Source of the DNA: Megascapheus bottae
Taxonomy: Eukaryota; Chordata; Mammalia; Rodentia; Geomyidae
DNA: 64,000 bases
Assembly (NCBI GenBank): GCA_024803745.1
Contig: JANJXV010000040.1
Coordinates: forward strand, 1,041,076-1,105,075
Direction: 5' to 3'
In this document: piece by piece, positions 9,090-18,737 of the stretch
Layout of the letters: the number at the start of each line of letters is the position of its first letter
How positions within the stretch are numbered: position 1 is the first letter of the stretch
Program-made: the position numbers and the translations under genes
The notes under the pieces: generated by a model
Seen by the model: the letters and a program-made list of their open reading frames with translations, nothing else
The model's database searches: none
What the model was told of the DNA's origin: nothing

Positions 9090-12000
9090 ATCCATCCATC
9101 ATCCATCCACCCATCCACATACCCACCCACTCATCCATCAATCCACCCATCCACCCATCCACCATCCATCCATCCACCCATCCATTCACCTATCCACCCA
9201 TCCACCCACCCATCCATCCATCCATCCATCCACCCATCCACATACCCACCCACTCATCCACCCATCCACCCATCCACCCATTCATCCATCCATCCATCCA
9301 TCCATCCTTCCATCTACCCTTCCACCCACCCATCCACCCCTCCCTCCCTCTCTGGAGCCTTGTAAGCATACTCCTCTGGTCTCCCCCAGCCTTCAGGACC
9401 CCAAACCCTGCCTAGCACTCACCATGGCATTCAAGGCCTCCCGGACTCGGGGCTCGGGGCTCCTTTTCAGCACAGCCTGGAGTAGCAGGGGGTACTTGGT
9501 GATGCGCTGCTGGGGTTTGATGAGCAGATCCCCCAACATCTGACGCCCTGAGCGCTTGTGGTTCTCACACCACTGTCAGCAGAGGGAGGCGGGCGGGGCG
9601 GGGGGAGAACTCAGCCATCTGCCAGCTCTCTTCTTCCCCATCGGGCTGTCTGAGCCCCAGCCTGGAGCTGCGCCCTGGTCCCCGCCGTCTCCTCCTCCCC
9701 CTGCCTCAGTTTCCCCACCTTCACGAAGGTGTGGAAGAGCGGGTTGGAGTCTTGCTGTGCGCGGGCGTACGCCATGGTGTGTTTCACGTCCAGGCAGTAC
9801 TGGATGTAGGGGTGAAATCGCTGGCTGAACTGGAAAGGGGACACAAGTGTCAGGAGGGGAGACTTCAGGGCCCCCCAAGCCTCCTTCCATCCAGGAGAAG
9901 CTGACACCCCCAAAAGAAGGGCCTCGGTTGTCCTCCGATCTCCTGGCCACCGTACGAGCTCTGTCCCGCCCTGGGCTTCGCTCTCCACCAGCAATAACTC
10001 AGCCACTGTTTTCAGGACACGGGTTTTTCTGTGACTCAAGGGACACCCCCAAACCCGGGGACCCCAGAAGTTCAAGCACACAAATACAAAAACATGAAGT
10101 TCTAGAGAACTGAATCGTTTTGGGCTGTGAAGATTCGGGGTGTGAAGATTTGGGGTCTCTCGGTGGCCAGTTTGGGGGTTGCCCACAGGGCTTTCTGGGG
10201 TGTCTGAGCCTCTCTGTCTTCTGCCCCCACAGAAACATTTGCTTGCTTGATCTACTTTTTTTCCCCCCTTTGTCAGTCCTGGGGCTTGAACTCAGGGCCT
10301 GGGCGCAGGCCCTGAGCTCCTTCCTTCAAGGCTGGCGCTCTACCACTTGAGCCACAGCTCCACGTCTGGTTTTCTGGTGGTGCTTAGGAGATAAGAGTCT
10401 CATGGATTTTCCTGCCCAGGCTGGCTTTGAACCTCGATCGGCGGATCTCAGCTTCCTGAGGAGCTGGGCTTGGGCCACTGCGTCTGGCTACCAGTTACTT
10501 TTGCTAAGAAAAAAATGTTTCCACTTTCCGGGTGCTCGTGTAAACCCCCAGAAATCAACCCCCGCTCAGGCCTCCATCTTAGTCTGTCCAAAATTTAAGA
10601 TTTTTAAAAGATAGCTTCCCGGCATGGTGGTCCACGCCCGCTATCCCAGCTTCCCGGGGGCTGGTGAGGTAGAGTCAGGATTGCACGAGACCCGGTCTTA
10701 AAAAACGATATCACAGCTGAGCGTCGGCGGCTCCCGCCTGGCACCCCAGCTCCTCAGGAGGCTGAGATCCGAGGATCACGGTTCAAAGCCAGCCCGGGCA
10801 GGAAAAGTCCACGAGACTCTCTTATATCTAAAGAAGCACGAAGAAAGCAGAGGTTGTGGCTCAAGTGGTAGAACGCTCGCCTTGAGCAGAAACGCTAAGG
10901 GACGATGCCCCAGGTCCTGAGTTCAAGTCCCAGTACTGGTGCAGAGGAAAAATTAATTAGAAGAAGAAAAGAAGAAAGAAGCATTGTCGAGGAGCGTTTT
11001 TCTGAGACTCCCATGTTTCTACTTCATGGGGACAGGTCAGACCGGGGGGATATTTGGGGGGAACGGTTCTCCCTGGTCACCTCCCCCCCCACTTACCATC
11101 AAGAAGCCGTTTTGCAGGCTCAGGGGGTCCAGAGGCTGGCCTGAGCTGCGGGTCTCCTCCAGAGAAGGTTCTAGAACCTCTTCCCAAAAGCACCGGTGGG
11201 CTCGAATCAGACTGGGGACATTGCCAAACAGGGTCTCAGCTGACACCTGGGGGAAAGGAGCCCAGTGCAGCCACAAGGCCTTGGTGACAGGGCCAGGCTG
11301 GGGGGGAGAGGGGGACCCTGGCAAGAGGCAGGGGGTTTGGCTTTCCCTCCCAACCCGTGACACTCAGTGAGCCCCAGGAAACTGGGCGGGGAGAGAGGGC
11401 TGTGTCCTCCTGGGATGGGGTGGGGCATTCCTGGAGGGCTTCCTGAAGGAGGCTCCCCCTTTTGTAAATTCCCCCTCACCTCCACCAGCAATCCCACTCG
11501 CTGCAAATTCAACAGCCCGGCGGCCAGGAGCTGGAGGGAGGGAGGGAGGGAGGGACGAGGAAAGGGTCTGAGCACCCCCTCCCACCCTCTTGAACCCCCA
11601 GACCAGCCCTGTGGGGTACCCCCTACATCAACCCCCCACACACACCCACCCCCCAGGTCTGGAGGACGTGTGCAGCGGAGGGTGGCTTGAGTGCTGGGCC
11701 ACCTGCCCTCTGTGGGCTGCGAGGCCGAGGCCCCCGGGAAGGGGGGTGAGGGGGGCTCACGTCTGTCATGATCTTGAGCTTCCTCACGTACAGGGCTTCC
11801 GTGGTCAGGAGCTCCCACAGCGCCTCCTGCTGGTGGCACAGCTCCCGGCTCATCTCCTGAGGGGGACGGGGCAGGAACACGGTGACCCCTGTGCGGGCGC
11901 TGGGCCTCGAACTCACCACCTCCCCCCCGCCGCCGAGCCTGGCCGTGGTGATCAAGGTGCTGGCGCTCTACCATCTGAGCCACGCCTTTCCCTCTGGGTT

Positions 12001-12750
12001 TTTGCTGGGTCACTGGAGTTAGAGGCCTCAGGGTGACCTTGAACTTCCATCCTCAGAGCTCCTCCCTCCCTCCCTCCCTCCCTCTCTCCTTCCTCTCTCT
12101 CTTGTTTTCCCTCCCTCTCTTCCTTTCTTCATGTGGTTCTGTCCCTGGGCTTTTTCACTCCAGGCTGGCGCTCTACCCCTTGAGTCACAGCCGTCCTCCC
12201 CACTTTTTTTTTTTGCTGGCGCATTGGAGACAGGAGGCCTCTCAAGGCCTATCCAAGCCCAAGCTGGCCTCCAATCGCGATCCTCCCGTCTCAGCCCCCT
12301 GAGCAGCTGGGGTGACGGGCGTGAGCCACGGGGCCCAGCTGAGAACAGACACCGTCTCCCACGGCTGGGGGACCTGCCTGGCGGTTCGAGACCCCAGTCC
12401 CCCAGCCAGGCAGGGACACCGCCTCCCTTCTCCTGGGGTCAGTGACACCGCTGAGACGAGATCCGAGTTTCCCTGGAGCTCCCCCCCCCCCCCTGCCAGC
12501 CCAGGCATGCGCTCTGCCGTCCAGCTCACCTGGTGTCCAGGCACCAGCTCCCTCCAGGACTTCTCGATGGTCAGCCCGTGGTCCCCGCCCTCTCCGATCT
12601 CCCAGTGCTTCCGGTCCTCGGGGGGCAGGCGGGGCATCCCGAACAGGCTGAAGGTGTGCAGTCTCAGGTTCAGTTGGTGGGCCTTGCTGACTTCCTTCCA
12701 GAGGGAGGGCAGAGCGTGAGCTGACCACGCCCGGTGCCCAGCTCACCCGG

Positions 12751-12788
<38 letters not shown>

Positions 12789-14748
12789 CACGCGTGCGCG
12801 CTGGCAGGCGGCAAGCAGCAATAAGGGAGGCCCAATGTGGCCTCGAATCTCGATCCTCTGATCTCAGCCTCCTGTTGAGCTGAGCCAGAGACTGGGGGCC
12901 CCGGTCATCCCAGCTACTCGAGAGGCTGAGATAGGAGGATCGTGGTTCTGAGCCAGCCCAGAACCCAGAATCTTGGGTGAAAAAGCTCAGGGACGGCGCT
13001 CAGACCCCCAAGTTCAAGTCCCAGGATGGACAAAACCAACAAAAGCCATGCAATAGTCTCAGGCAATGTTTGGATGTTAGCTCCCCCCCATACATGGAGT
13101 TTTTCTTTGTTGTGTGTTGTTTGCTTGTTCCAGTCCTGGGACTAAGCTAGCACTCTATCACTTGAGCCACAGCTCCACTTGTGGTTTTCTGGGGGTTCAC
13201 TGGAGATAAGTGTCTCTGTCCAGGCTGGCTTTGAACCGTGCTCCGCAGCTCTAAGCCTCCTGAGTGGCTGGGCTGTGGATGAGTTTTCAGAGGAGGTGAA
13301 CTGTTTGTGGGCAGGAGATGAGGGGACCCTACCTTGAGTTTGGGGCTGTGAGGTGGGCCAGGCCCCTGATCTCTGTGCCTCTTCCCAGGCTCTGGTTCCC
13401 AAAGCACCCCATGAGACAGGCCTCGGGCCTGGGCCAAAACCTTGGCAAAGGGGAGGTGGTGTGGCTTTTGGTGGCTGAGGTCCTGTGGGGAGAAATGGAG
13501 AAGGGGCTCTGGGTGGCTCAAGGCTGGCGCTGTACCCCTCTGAGCCCTAGTTCCACTTCTGGTTTTCCGGTGGTTCCCTGGAGATAAAAGAGTCTCATGG
13601 ACTTTGCTGTCCCAGCCGGCCTTGAACCCCGATCCTCACATCTCAGCCTCCTGAGCAGCTGGGATGGCAGGCGGGAGCCATCGGGACCTCCAGGCTCTTC
13701 AAACCAGTGTAGTTGTGGGCTCCAGTTATCCTGAGCTGGGCTGGTGGAGGCATGCCTGGCTGGCAGTCCCCGGGCGCGGGCAGACAGGCACGCACATGCC
13801 TGAGTTCCGGTGTGTGCACCCCAGAATCTGCCCACTCCCGCCCCTGCCCTCTGTGCCTGGGGCTTCCAGGCACAAAATCCTTGTGATTTCTGTGGTCAGC
13901 TTGCTTGGGCCTCCACCCTTGGGCCTCCTCCCTCTTGCCTCGCCAGTGTCCCTGGCAGCTGAGAGGGGCTGCCATTTGTGTGTGTGATTGTGTGATGGTG
14001 TGTGTGTGTGTGAGAGAGGGAGAGGTTGAGGGAGTCCCCGCAGGGCCCCTCCCAGGGCAGGCTCGGTCACATTCCTCTGAATTACCCCATCTTATTTCCT
14101 AGTCTCCCTTCTCTCTCTCTCTCTCTCCCCAGCTGGTGACAGGGCGAGGGGGCGGGGCCGCCCAGAGCCTGATTGACAGCGGGAGCCACGCCCTCTTCTC
14201 CTGATCAGGTTCCCAGGAGGGTGGGGCTCAGGGCGGGGCCTAGGCCATCCTTGGTCCAGCCCCTCGGGGGTAGGGGTGTGGGGGGACACCAGCTCCTCTT
14301 CAGCCCTGACTCAGAAGCCAATGGCAGAGCTCAGGTGGAGTCTAGAAAGTTCCTTTCCCACAGCCGATGACCCTCTCATCTGTTGTCCATCCCTCCTCCC
14401 CACTCTGTGCTCTCTCTCTCATCTCCTGTCCAGCTGTCTGGAATTGGGGTGGGTGTGAAATCCTGGTCCCCTCCCCACACACACTATGGCTCCTGAAAGA
14501 AGAGGAGGATGAGGGACAAGAACAGAGCAAGCCGTCTTGAACCTCTAAGAAGACAGAGACTTGAAGGTGGGTGACCTCCCTGCCGACACACCCAGGTCAC
14601 CTTGTGGACACTGGCCAGGACTCACCGGCATGGAGCCTCCCCCGGGAGCACTGTGGGCAGAGGTCCGGTGCAGTCCCGTGTAGGCCTCAATGCGGGAAGC
14701 CACAAGGCCCTGGGGAGGCCTGTTATGAGGGGGACCCCAGGCCTGCAT
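3529..14748 (-). CDS. PLEKHG6: PLEKHG6 (PH and RhoGEF domain protein G6), full coding region in 14 exons
   Basis: Dbl-family guanine nucleotide exchange factor (also called MyoGEF) that activates Rho-family GTPases and is linked to myosin II, cytokinesis and cell motility. Coding exons in transcript order: 14748-14626, 13482-13333, 12694-12530, 11856-11761, 11530-11480, 11246-11097, 9829-9719, 9572-9423, 7975-7838, 7749-7630, 6937-6805, 6717-6602, 4998-4850, 4162-3529. All have AG/GT borders; all are phase 0 except exons 11/12 (phase 1) and 13/14 (phase 2). The joined product is about 761 residues (human about 790): N-terminal tail, DH domain about 155-350, PH domain about 400-500, acidic and proline-rich C-terminal region. 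No stop or frameshift interrupts it. Tail-to-tail with TNFRSF1A. Borders come from consensus plus recalled homology. Confidence 0.95.
4335..4583 (-). mobile_element. Compound B1/ID-like SINE
   Basis: Near full-length; lies in PLEKHG6 intron 13. B1-like half at 4500-4583, ID-like half at 4350-4440. Confidence 0.85.
4850..4998 (-). CDS. PLEKHG6: PLEKHG6 coding exon 13
   Basis: It encodes [20 protein letters not shown] and a serine/proline-rich tail. Acceptor CCCTCCCAG, donor GTGAGA. Phase-2 end. Confidence 0.92.
5176..5386 (-). mobile_element. Compound B1/ID-like SINE
   Basis: Both halves are present; PLEKHG6 intron 12. Confidence 0.85.
5577..5690 (+). mobile_element. ID-like SINE half
   Basis: Opposite orientation to its neighbours in PLEKHG6 intron 12; forms an inverted pair with the ID-like half at 5176-5270. 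Confidence 0.8.
5972..6208 (-). mobile_element. Compound B1/ID-like SINE, diverged
   Basis: Carries an internal oligo-T run at 6018-6032. Confidence 0.75.
6404..6553 (-). mobile_element. Double ID-like SINE
   Basis: Two tRNA-like halves; GGAATCGAACCCGGGTCTTC marks the B-box of the second. Truncated at its 5' side, 49 nt downstream of the PLEKHG6 exon 12 donor. Confidence 0.85.
6602..6717 (-). CDS. PLEKHG6: PLEKHG6 coding exon 12 (PH C-terminal helix)
   Basis: It reads [20 protein letters not shown] and ends [11 protein letters not shown], with the conserved tryptophan of the PH C-terminal helix. Acceptor TGCTCCTCAG, donor GTACCC (weak). A SINE starts 49 nt past the donor. Confidence 0.93.
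6805..6937 (-). CDS. PLEKHG6: PLEKHG6 coding exon 11 (PH domain)
   Basis: It encodes [18 protein letters not shown], the beta-strand signature of a PH domain, then [18 protein letters not shown]. Donor GTGCGT; the phase-1 join rebuilds an asparagine codon found in human. Confidence 0.94.
7098..7322 (-). mobile_element. Compound B1/ID-like SINE
   Basis: Full-length copy in PLEKHG6 intron 10. Confidence 0.85.
7335..7408. repeat. (TTCC)n / (CCCT)n microsatellite
   Basis: About twelve uninterrupted TTCC units, then CCCT-rich sequence, attached to the SINE at 7098-7322. Confidence 0.95.
7630..7749 (-). CDS. PLEKHG6: PLEKHG6 coding exon 10 (PH domain start)
   Basis: Forty codons from [14 protein letters not shown] to [10 protein letters not shown], the first strands of the PH domain. 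Acceptor GTCCCTCAG, donor GTGCAG (non-consensus at +4/+5). Confidence 0.92.
7838..7975 (-). CDS. PLEKHG6: PLEKHG6 coding exon 9 (end of DH domain, DH-PH linker)
   Basis: It reads [20 protein letters not shown] through IGPYEVLEP. Donor GTGAGC. The acceptor ..CCCCCGGAG is G-rich at its end, but homology fixes the start. Immediately upstream the intron is a 1.3-kb GGAT array. Confidence 0.92.
8041..9348. repeat. 1.3-kb (CATC/CACC)n tetranucleotide array
   Basis: Tandem CATC and CACC units with occasional CATT, CTTC and CATA variants fill about 90% of PLEKHG6 intron 8 (9422-7976). On the PLEKHG6 sense strand the unit is GGAT/GGGT. The period of 4 leaves long frames open on both strands, translating as Ile/His/Pro/Ser/Thr repeats; these are not genes. 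Confidence 0.97.
9423..9572 (-). CDS. PLEKHG6: PLEKHG6 coding exon 8 (DH CR3 core)
   Basis: It contains [16 protein letters not shown], the most conserved helix of Dbl-homology domains, which contacts the GTPase switch regions. Acceptor TGCTGACAG, donor GTGAGT. Confidence 0.95.
9719..9829 (-). CDS. PLEKHG6: PLEKHG6 coding exon 7 (DH domain)
   Basis: Thirty-seven codons from [16 protein letters not shown] to NPLFHTFVK. Acceptor CTTTCCAG, donor GTGGGG (weak at +3 to +5 but supported by the phase and by homology). Confidence 0.92.
10274..10492 (-). mobile_element. Compound B1/ID-like SINE
   Basis: PLEKHG6 intron 6. Forms an inverted pair with the + strand copy at 10706-10946. Confidence 0.85.
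10706..10946 (+). mobile_element. Compound B1/ID-like SINE
   Basis: Full-length, with an A-rich tail near 10950. A shorter B1-like fragment precedes it at 10614-10672. Confidence 0.85.
11097..11246 (-). CDS. PLEKHG6: PLEKHG6 coding exon 6 (DH domain)
   Basis: It encodes [20 protein letters not shown] and continues to QNGFLM. Acceptor TTCCCCCAG, donor GTAAGT. Confidence 0.94.
11480..11530 (-). CDS. PLEKHG6: PLEKHG6 coding exon 5 (DH domain, 51 nt)
   Basis: Exactly 17 codons, [17 protein letters not shown]. Acceptor CCCTCCAG, donor GTGAGG. Confidence 0.93.
11761..11856 (-). CDS. PLEKHG6: PLEKHG6 coding exon 4 (start of DH domain)
   Basis: Thirty-two codons, [20 protein letters not shown] through KLKIMTD. 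This is the CR1 helix that opens Dbl-homology domains (E..Y...L). Acceptor CCCTCAG, donor GTGAGC. Confidence 0.94.
11885..12060 (-). mobile_element. Compound SINE, diverged
   Basis: Starts about 30 nt upstream (gene sense) of the PLEKHG6 exon 4 acceptor. Confidence 0.7.
12058..12129. repeat. CT-rich simple repeat
   Basis: (CCCT)n then CTTTCT-type pyrimidine run between two SINEs. Confidence 0.85.
12130..12341 (-). mobile_element. Compound B1/ID-like SINE
   Basis: PLEKHG6 intron 3; 5'-truncated in its ID-like half. Confidence 0.8.
12530..12694 (-). CDS. PLEKHG6: PLEKHG6 coding exon 3
   Basis: It encodes [20 protein letters not shown] and [12 protein letters not shown], almost identical to human. 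The acceptor is taken at ..CTGGAAG just before the GAAGTCAGC start; it has a poor pyrimidine tract, so the 5' edge is less certain than the rest. Confidence 0.88.
12751..12802. repeat. (TG)n/(CG)n microsatellite
   Basis: TGTGTG run grading into GCGCGCACGCGTGCGCGC, an alternating purine-pyrimidine tract with Z-DNA potential. Confidence 0.9.
12893..13036 (+). mobile_element. Compound SINE with internal deletion
   Basis: B1-like half joined directly to the last part of the ID-like half. Confidence 0.75.
13125..13276 (-). mobile_element. Compound SINE, internally deleted
   Basis: PLEKHG6 intron 2, just downstream of exon 2 in gene sense. Confidence 0.8.
13333..13482 (-). CDS. PLEKHG6: PLEKHG6 coding exon 2
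   Basis: It reads [20 protein letters not shown] and ends PPHSPKLK before the donor GTAGGG. Acceptor CTCCCCACAG. This is a poorly conserved N-terminal region; PFA, QARGLS, EPEKRH-like and HSPKLK blocks anchor it to the human protein. Confidence 0.87.
13514..13690 (-). mobile_element. Compound SINE, 3'-truncated
   Basis: In PLEKHG6 sense this + oriented copy ends about 30 nt before the exon 2 acceptor, so the branch point may lie in SINE sequence. Confidence 0.8.
14626..14748 (-). CDS. PLEKHG6: PLEKHG6 coding exon 1
   Basis: The start ATG is at 14748-14746 and the protein begins [20 protein letters not shown], closely matching the human N-terminus, which fixes the start. Donor GTGAGT. The exon probably begins near 14804, after a CTCTCTTGCAG acceptor, so it also holds some 5' UTR. 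Confidence 0.9.
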
Positions 14749-14887
14749 CCCCTTCCTCCAGTCACCTCCAAAGGGTCACCGTGCCAACGTCCAGGACAGA
14801 GAGGCTGCAAGAGAGGGGAGGAAGGGATGGGGAGGGAGAGGTGACATTGGGAGGGGGAGCACGCATGAGGTAGTCAGGCAGTGGGGG

Positions 14888-15120
14888 GATTGGGGTGTCA
14901 CGCCTGTCACCCCAGCTTCTCAGGAGGCTGAGATCTGAGCGTCACAGAAGGGTTCAAAGCCAGCCCCGGAAAGGAAAGTCTGGGAGAGCCTCTGCAATGA
15001 ACCAGCAACATTACAAAGAAAAAGGTCGGACTGGAGGTGTGGCTCAAATGGTAGAGCGCCCGTCCTGAGCGAAACAGCTCGGGGACAGCGCCGGGCCCTG
15101 AGTTCAAGCCCCCCGGGGAT
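14888..15120 (+). mobile_element. Compound B1/ID-like SINE
   Basis: Full-length, upstream of PLEKHG6 coding exon 1. Confidence 0.85.
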
Positions 15121-15516
15121 GGCGTACACAAACAAACACGCAGAGAGGAGCTGGCAGCAGGGTCTCAGGGGAGTCTCTGGGGCCCGGGTACCCCGGGGTG
15201 GCCCCCTCTTTTTTGTGCATAGCCTGGGAGAGACCTGCAGGGAGACTGGTTGGGGGGGACAGGGGTGGCCTTGGGGACTGTCCAGGGGGACACCAGCCTG
15301 GCAGGAGGGGGGCTGGGAGGTCCTCAGCCTTCTGGGGACGCCGGGCAGGGCCCCCCTTCTTTCTCCCCAGCCCCCCCACATACACCCGGGGCAGGGGCTC
15401 CAGGAAGGCTGTGTGGACAGAGGCCCCTCCCCGACCCTCCCCTCGGGGCTGGCCGCCTCCCTGCCCTCCTCCCTAACCTGAGGGTCCTTTCTGGGGGCCG
15501 GGGAGGAACCTGTCCT

Positions 15517-15542
15517 CCCTCCCTCCCTCCCTCCCTCCCTCG
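15517..15542. repeat. (CCCT)n microsatellite
   Basis: Six CCCT-type units near the PLEKHG6 5' end. Confidence 0.9.
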
Positions 15543-15599
15543 ATCCGCCCCCCTCGGCGCCCCCCCCACTTTCAAGCCCCATCCCCCCGACCCCCAGGT

Positions 15600-16140
15600 C
15601 CCGGCCCGCCCAGCGCGCCTCACCTGTGCGTCGAGGTGCGCGCTGCCCGGCTGCCAGCACCCCCGGCCCCGGGGGGGGCCCACAGGTCGTCGCCAGCCTC
15701 ACCCACCCCCGGTGCCCAGCCCGGGACTGGGGACGCAGCGGCCCGCGGGACTCCGGGCAGCGCCGGGCCGGCGGGCAGGGGGCGGGGCGGGCAGGGGCGG
15801 GGCTGCAGCGCGGAAGCCACGCCCCCTGCTCCCGGGGCCGCCGTGCGGACCTCGCCGCGGCCCTGGGAGGGGCGGAGATCCGGTTAGCCACGCCCCCCAC
15901 CAGAAGGCACCACTCAGAACTCGCACCGCTCCTGTCACTCTAGTCCAGGGGGCGGGGACACGCGCGGCCACGCCCCTTTCCAGCGGCCCTGCAGGCCACG
16001 CCCCCTCGAGCCCGGGGGCGGAGACGCGGGTGGCCACGCCCCCTCCCTGAGTGCCACCCCGACCTGGCACCGCGCCCCCGCTCCCATCCCGGCTGCCAGG
16101 CCCGACCGGACCCCCGCAGTGGCGCCAAAGTAATGAAGGG
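15600..16140 (-). promoter_or_regulatory. PLEKHG6: Probable PLEKHG6 promoter and 5' noncoding exon region
   Basis: A very GC- and CpG-rich stretch upstream of the first coding exon, with many CCACGCCCC and GGGCGGGG boxes. A reverse-strand donor ..CACAG|GTGAGG at 15624/15623 could end a noncoding exon 1. The transcription start cannot be fixed from sequence alone. Confidence 0.5.
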
Positions 16141-16466
16141 TAAATAAGAGGCCGGGCCGCAGACACGACGATCCAGTAGAACCTGTGGGCAGCGGGGATG
16201 GGCAGCCGCTGCCCGGGCGGCCTCCCTCGGCTCCCGGTGCCCCTGCTGCACCCTGGACCTGGAGTCCAAAGTGTCATCTTTATCTCTAGGTGGCCCTGGT
16301 GCCCGGCTGCAAGGGCGGCTGCTGGACTTTGCCTTTCCTGCAGGGCCGGGCCAGGTGCCAGCTGAGTCTCCACCGGCACCTTTCCCCCGGGGAGGGCACC
16401 CCTTGTCACTGAGGCCCTGCGACACCGCTGGATGCGTGGTCAGCCGTGTCCTGTGAAGGTGGGGTG

Positions 16467-17045
16467 AGAAAGCGGACATTCCGGAAGCTGACGGCCAGTG
16501 GTGAAGACCCCCGGGCCCGGGGCCCCGCCCCTTCCGGTCAATGGGCCAGACTGACAGCCAGGACCCTTCAGTTTCTGAAGAGGACCCCCAGGCCCAGAGT
16601 CCCGCCCCTTCCTGCCAGTAGGCCAGACTGACAGCCAGGACCCTTCAGTTTCTGAAGAGGACCCCCAGGTCCGGGGCCCCGCCCCTTCCGGCCAGTAGGC
16701 CAGACTGACAGCCGGGACCCTTCAGTTTCTGAAGTGGACCCCCAGACCCGGGGCCCCGCCCCTTCCGGCCAGTAGGCCAGACTGACAGCCGGGACCCTTC
16801 AGTTTCTGAAGGGGACCCCCAGGCCCGGGGTCCCGCCCCTTCCGGTCAATGGGCCAGACTGACAGCCAGGACCCTTGAGTTTCTGAAGGGGACCCCCAGG
16901 CCCGGGGTCCCGCCCCTTCCGGTCAATGGGCCAGACTGACAGCCAGGACCCTTCAGTTTCTGAAGGGGACCCCCAGGCCCGGGGTCCCGCCCCTTCCGGT
17001 CAATGGGCCAGACTGACAGCCAGGACCCTTGAGTTTCTGAAGGGG
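16467..17045. repeat. 77-bp minisatellite with a GC box in each unit
   Basis: GGCCAGACTGACAGCC recurs at 16544, 16621, 16698, 16775, 16852, 16929 and 17006, exactly 77 bp apart. Each unit also has CCCGCCCCTTCC and CAGTTTCTGAAG. At least seven copies lie upstream of the PLEKHG6 promoter region. The constant period means no indels between units, suggesting recent expansion or homogenisation. Confidence 0.95.
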
Positions 17046-17837
17046 AAGAGGTGGCGCAGGTCCTCCCGGCCTGAGCCCCTGTCCTGGGTCTCCCGCCTCA
17101 GTCCCCAGCCTCCTGGACTTTCCTGCCCAGGCTGGCTTCAAACTGCAGGTGCTCAGATCTCACTGTCCTGGGCGGCCTGGGCTCTCCAGGCTTCCCCTGA
17201 GCCTGGACCACGGGGTAAGGCCGCAGCTGGGAGGGAGGGAGGGTTAACAGGGCAGGAGGAGGTGGTAATTACTGAGTATTCAATGACACCCCAGAGACAG
17301 CCTCAGCGCTGGGCCTCCCAGAAAGGGGCAGGAGCAGGAGTCGGGGAGGGCCAGGGCAAGGCCAGGGCAAGGGAGGCAAGCCTGGACTTACCGTGCCCGG
17401 GGTGAGGCAGCCAGGCTGGCCCAGGGCGGGCAGGGAGGGTTAACCCTTTGGCTCCCTTCCAATCTTGACCTGCCAGTGCCCCGCGGGCCTGGCGTTGGTT
17501 CCCAGGGAGAGAGAGAGAGAGGCACAGATTCGGTCTAATTCTGGTCTGATTGCTCCTTTTCGGCTTCTTCCATGCTGAGGGGAGCAGACACCTCCCTGGC
17601 TAGCCTGGGGGTGGGGGTGGGGCAGGTATTCTGGTGGGATTTGAACTTAGGATTTGCACTTTAATGAGACAGTTTCTTTACATCCCCCTCAAACCTCCCC
17701 TTCCACCCCCCCCATAGTGTTTAAGTGAACCTGGGCTAGCCTGGACTTGACCCCCCTGTTTGTGCCTTCCAAATAGTTGCAGGTCCAGAGCAACTTTTAT
17801 TGGCTGACATGAGGTGGGGGAGTCTCCTTCAGCTTCT
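17046..17837. other. Intergenic sequence, no feature recognised
   Basis: Mixed-composition sequence after the 77-bp array. It has short GGGAGGG runs and an AGAGAG run at 17509-17521. I see no exon, RNA gene or clear SINE. Confidence 0.6.
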
Positions 17838-17925
17838 GGCCTGGGCTGGCCTCAAGTCTCCATCCTCCTGATCTCTGCCTCCCAAACGTCGAGGATTACA
17901 GGAGTGAGCTACTGTGCCCGCAGGA
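17838..17925 (-). mobile_element. B1-like SINE monomer, diverged
   Basis: Reverse strand matches a B1/Alu-like left half only (CTCCTGATCTCTGCCTCCCA and AGGATTACAGGAGTGAGC on the + strand). Confidence 0.6.
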
Positions 17926-18379
17926 GACTTGCTGTTTCTTCCTGCTGATCTGAGCATTTCTTCTTGACGTCTAAAGCTTACATCACATCCCGAAATGCAA
18001 TGCCTGCAGGAGACGGGAGACTCCCAGGACTTGAGCCCGAGGCGCCCATGTGGGGAAGATGCCATTAGGTCCTGCTGTCAGAGCCTTATAGAAGAACTGG
18101 GGCCTCCAATCCTTCCTCCAGCCATGAGTAAGAGACAAACCCAGGGCCACAGGGGATGGGAGACTCCGAGACAGAACATTCACCTGGAGGGTGGTCACAG
18201 GAAGCACATGCCGGGAGCACTGTAGAGGGATGAACAGCTAGGTGGAAGAATCATGGAGGGCTTCCTGGAGGTGGTGAGCTTTGTGGTGGGCTAGCACAGT
18301 GGAGAAGAAAAGCAAAGCTTCCCTGGAGCAGGGAACAATGTGAGAAAAGACGATGCACATGTCTGTGTAAAAAGAAACC

Positions 18380-18552
18380 ATTTGGGCCGGGTGGTTCCGG
18401 CCTGTCATCCCAGCTACTCAGGAGTCTGAGATCTGAGGACCCAGGTTCCAAAAGCAGGAAAGTCCATGAGACTCACGTCTCCGATTAATCACCAAAAAGC
18501 CAGAGGTGGAGCTGTGGCTCAAGTGGTAGAGGACCTGCCAGTACTGACAGTA
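18380..18552 (+). mobile_element. Compound B1/ID-like SINE, truncated
   Basis: B1-like half intact; ID-like half lost after GTGGTAGAG. Confidence 0.8.
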
Positions 18553-18698
18553 CAGAGCCAAGAAAAACAACAAACAAAGCTTTGTTTTGTAGATACCTGG
18601 AATTCCCCCCCAACTTCCTTTGACATTCCTGCTCCATGACTGTCACAGGAGGAGTCCTCGGGGTTCCTTCCAGAAGGTTCCACTTTCCTCTAAGCATC

Positions 18699-18703
<5 letters not shown>

Positions 18704-18736
<33 letters not shown>
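18704..18736. repeat. (GT)n microsatellite
   Basis: About sixteen GT units. Confidence 0.95.

Positions 18737-18737
<1 letters not shown>

Noticed and set aside
8041..9348. CRISPR-like regular repeats
   Set aside because: Short pure microsatellite in a mammalian intron, no unique spacers. The same reasoning applies to the other arrays.
7884..9543. Two overlapping + strand open frames of about 500 codons rich in Ile/His/Pro/Ser/Thr
   Set aside because: They are translations of a 4-bp repeat that stays open in several frames, and their ends run antisense through PLEKHG6 exons.
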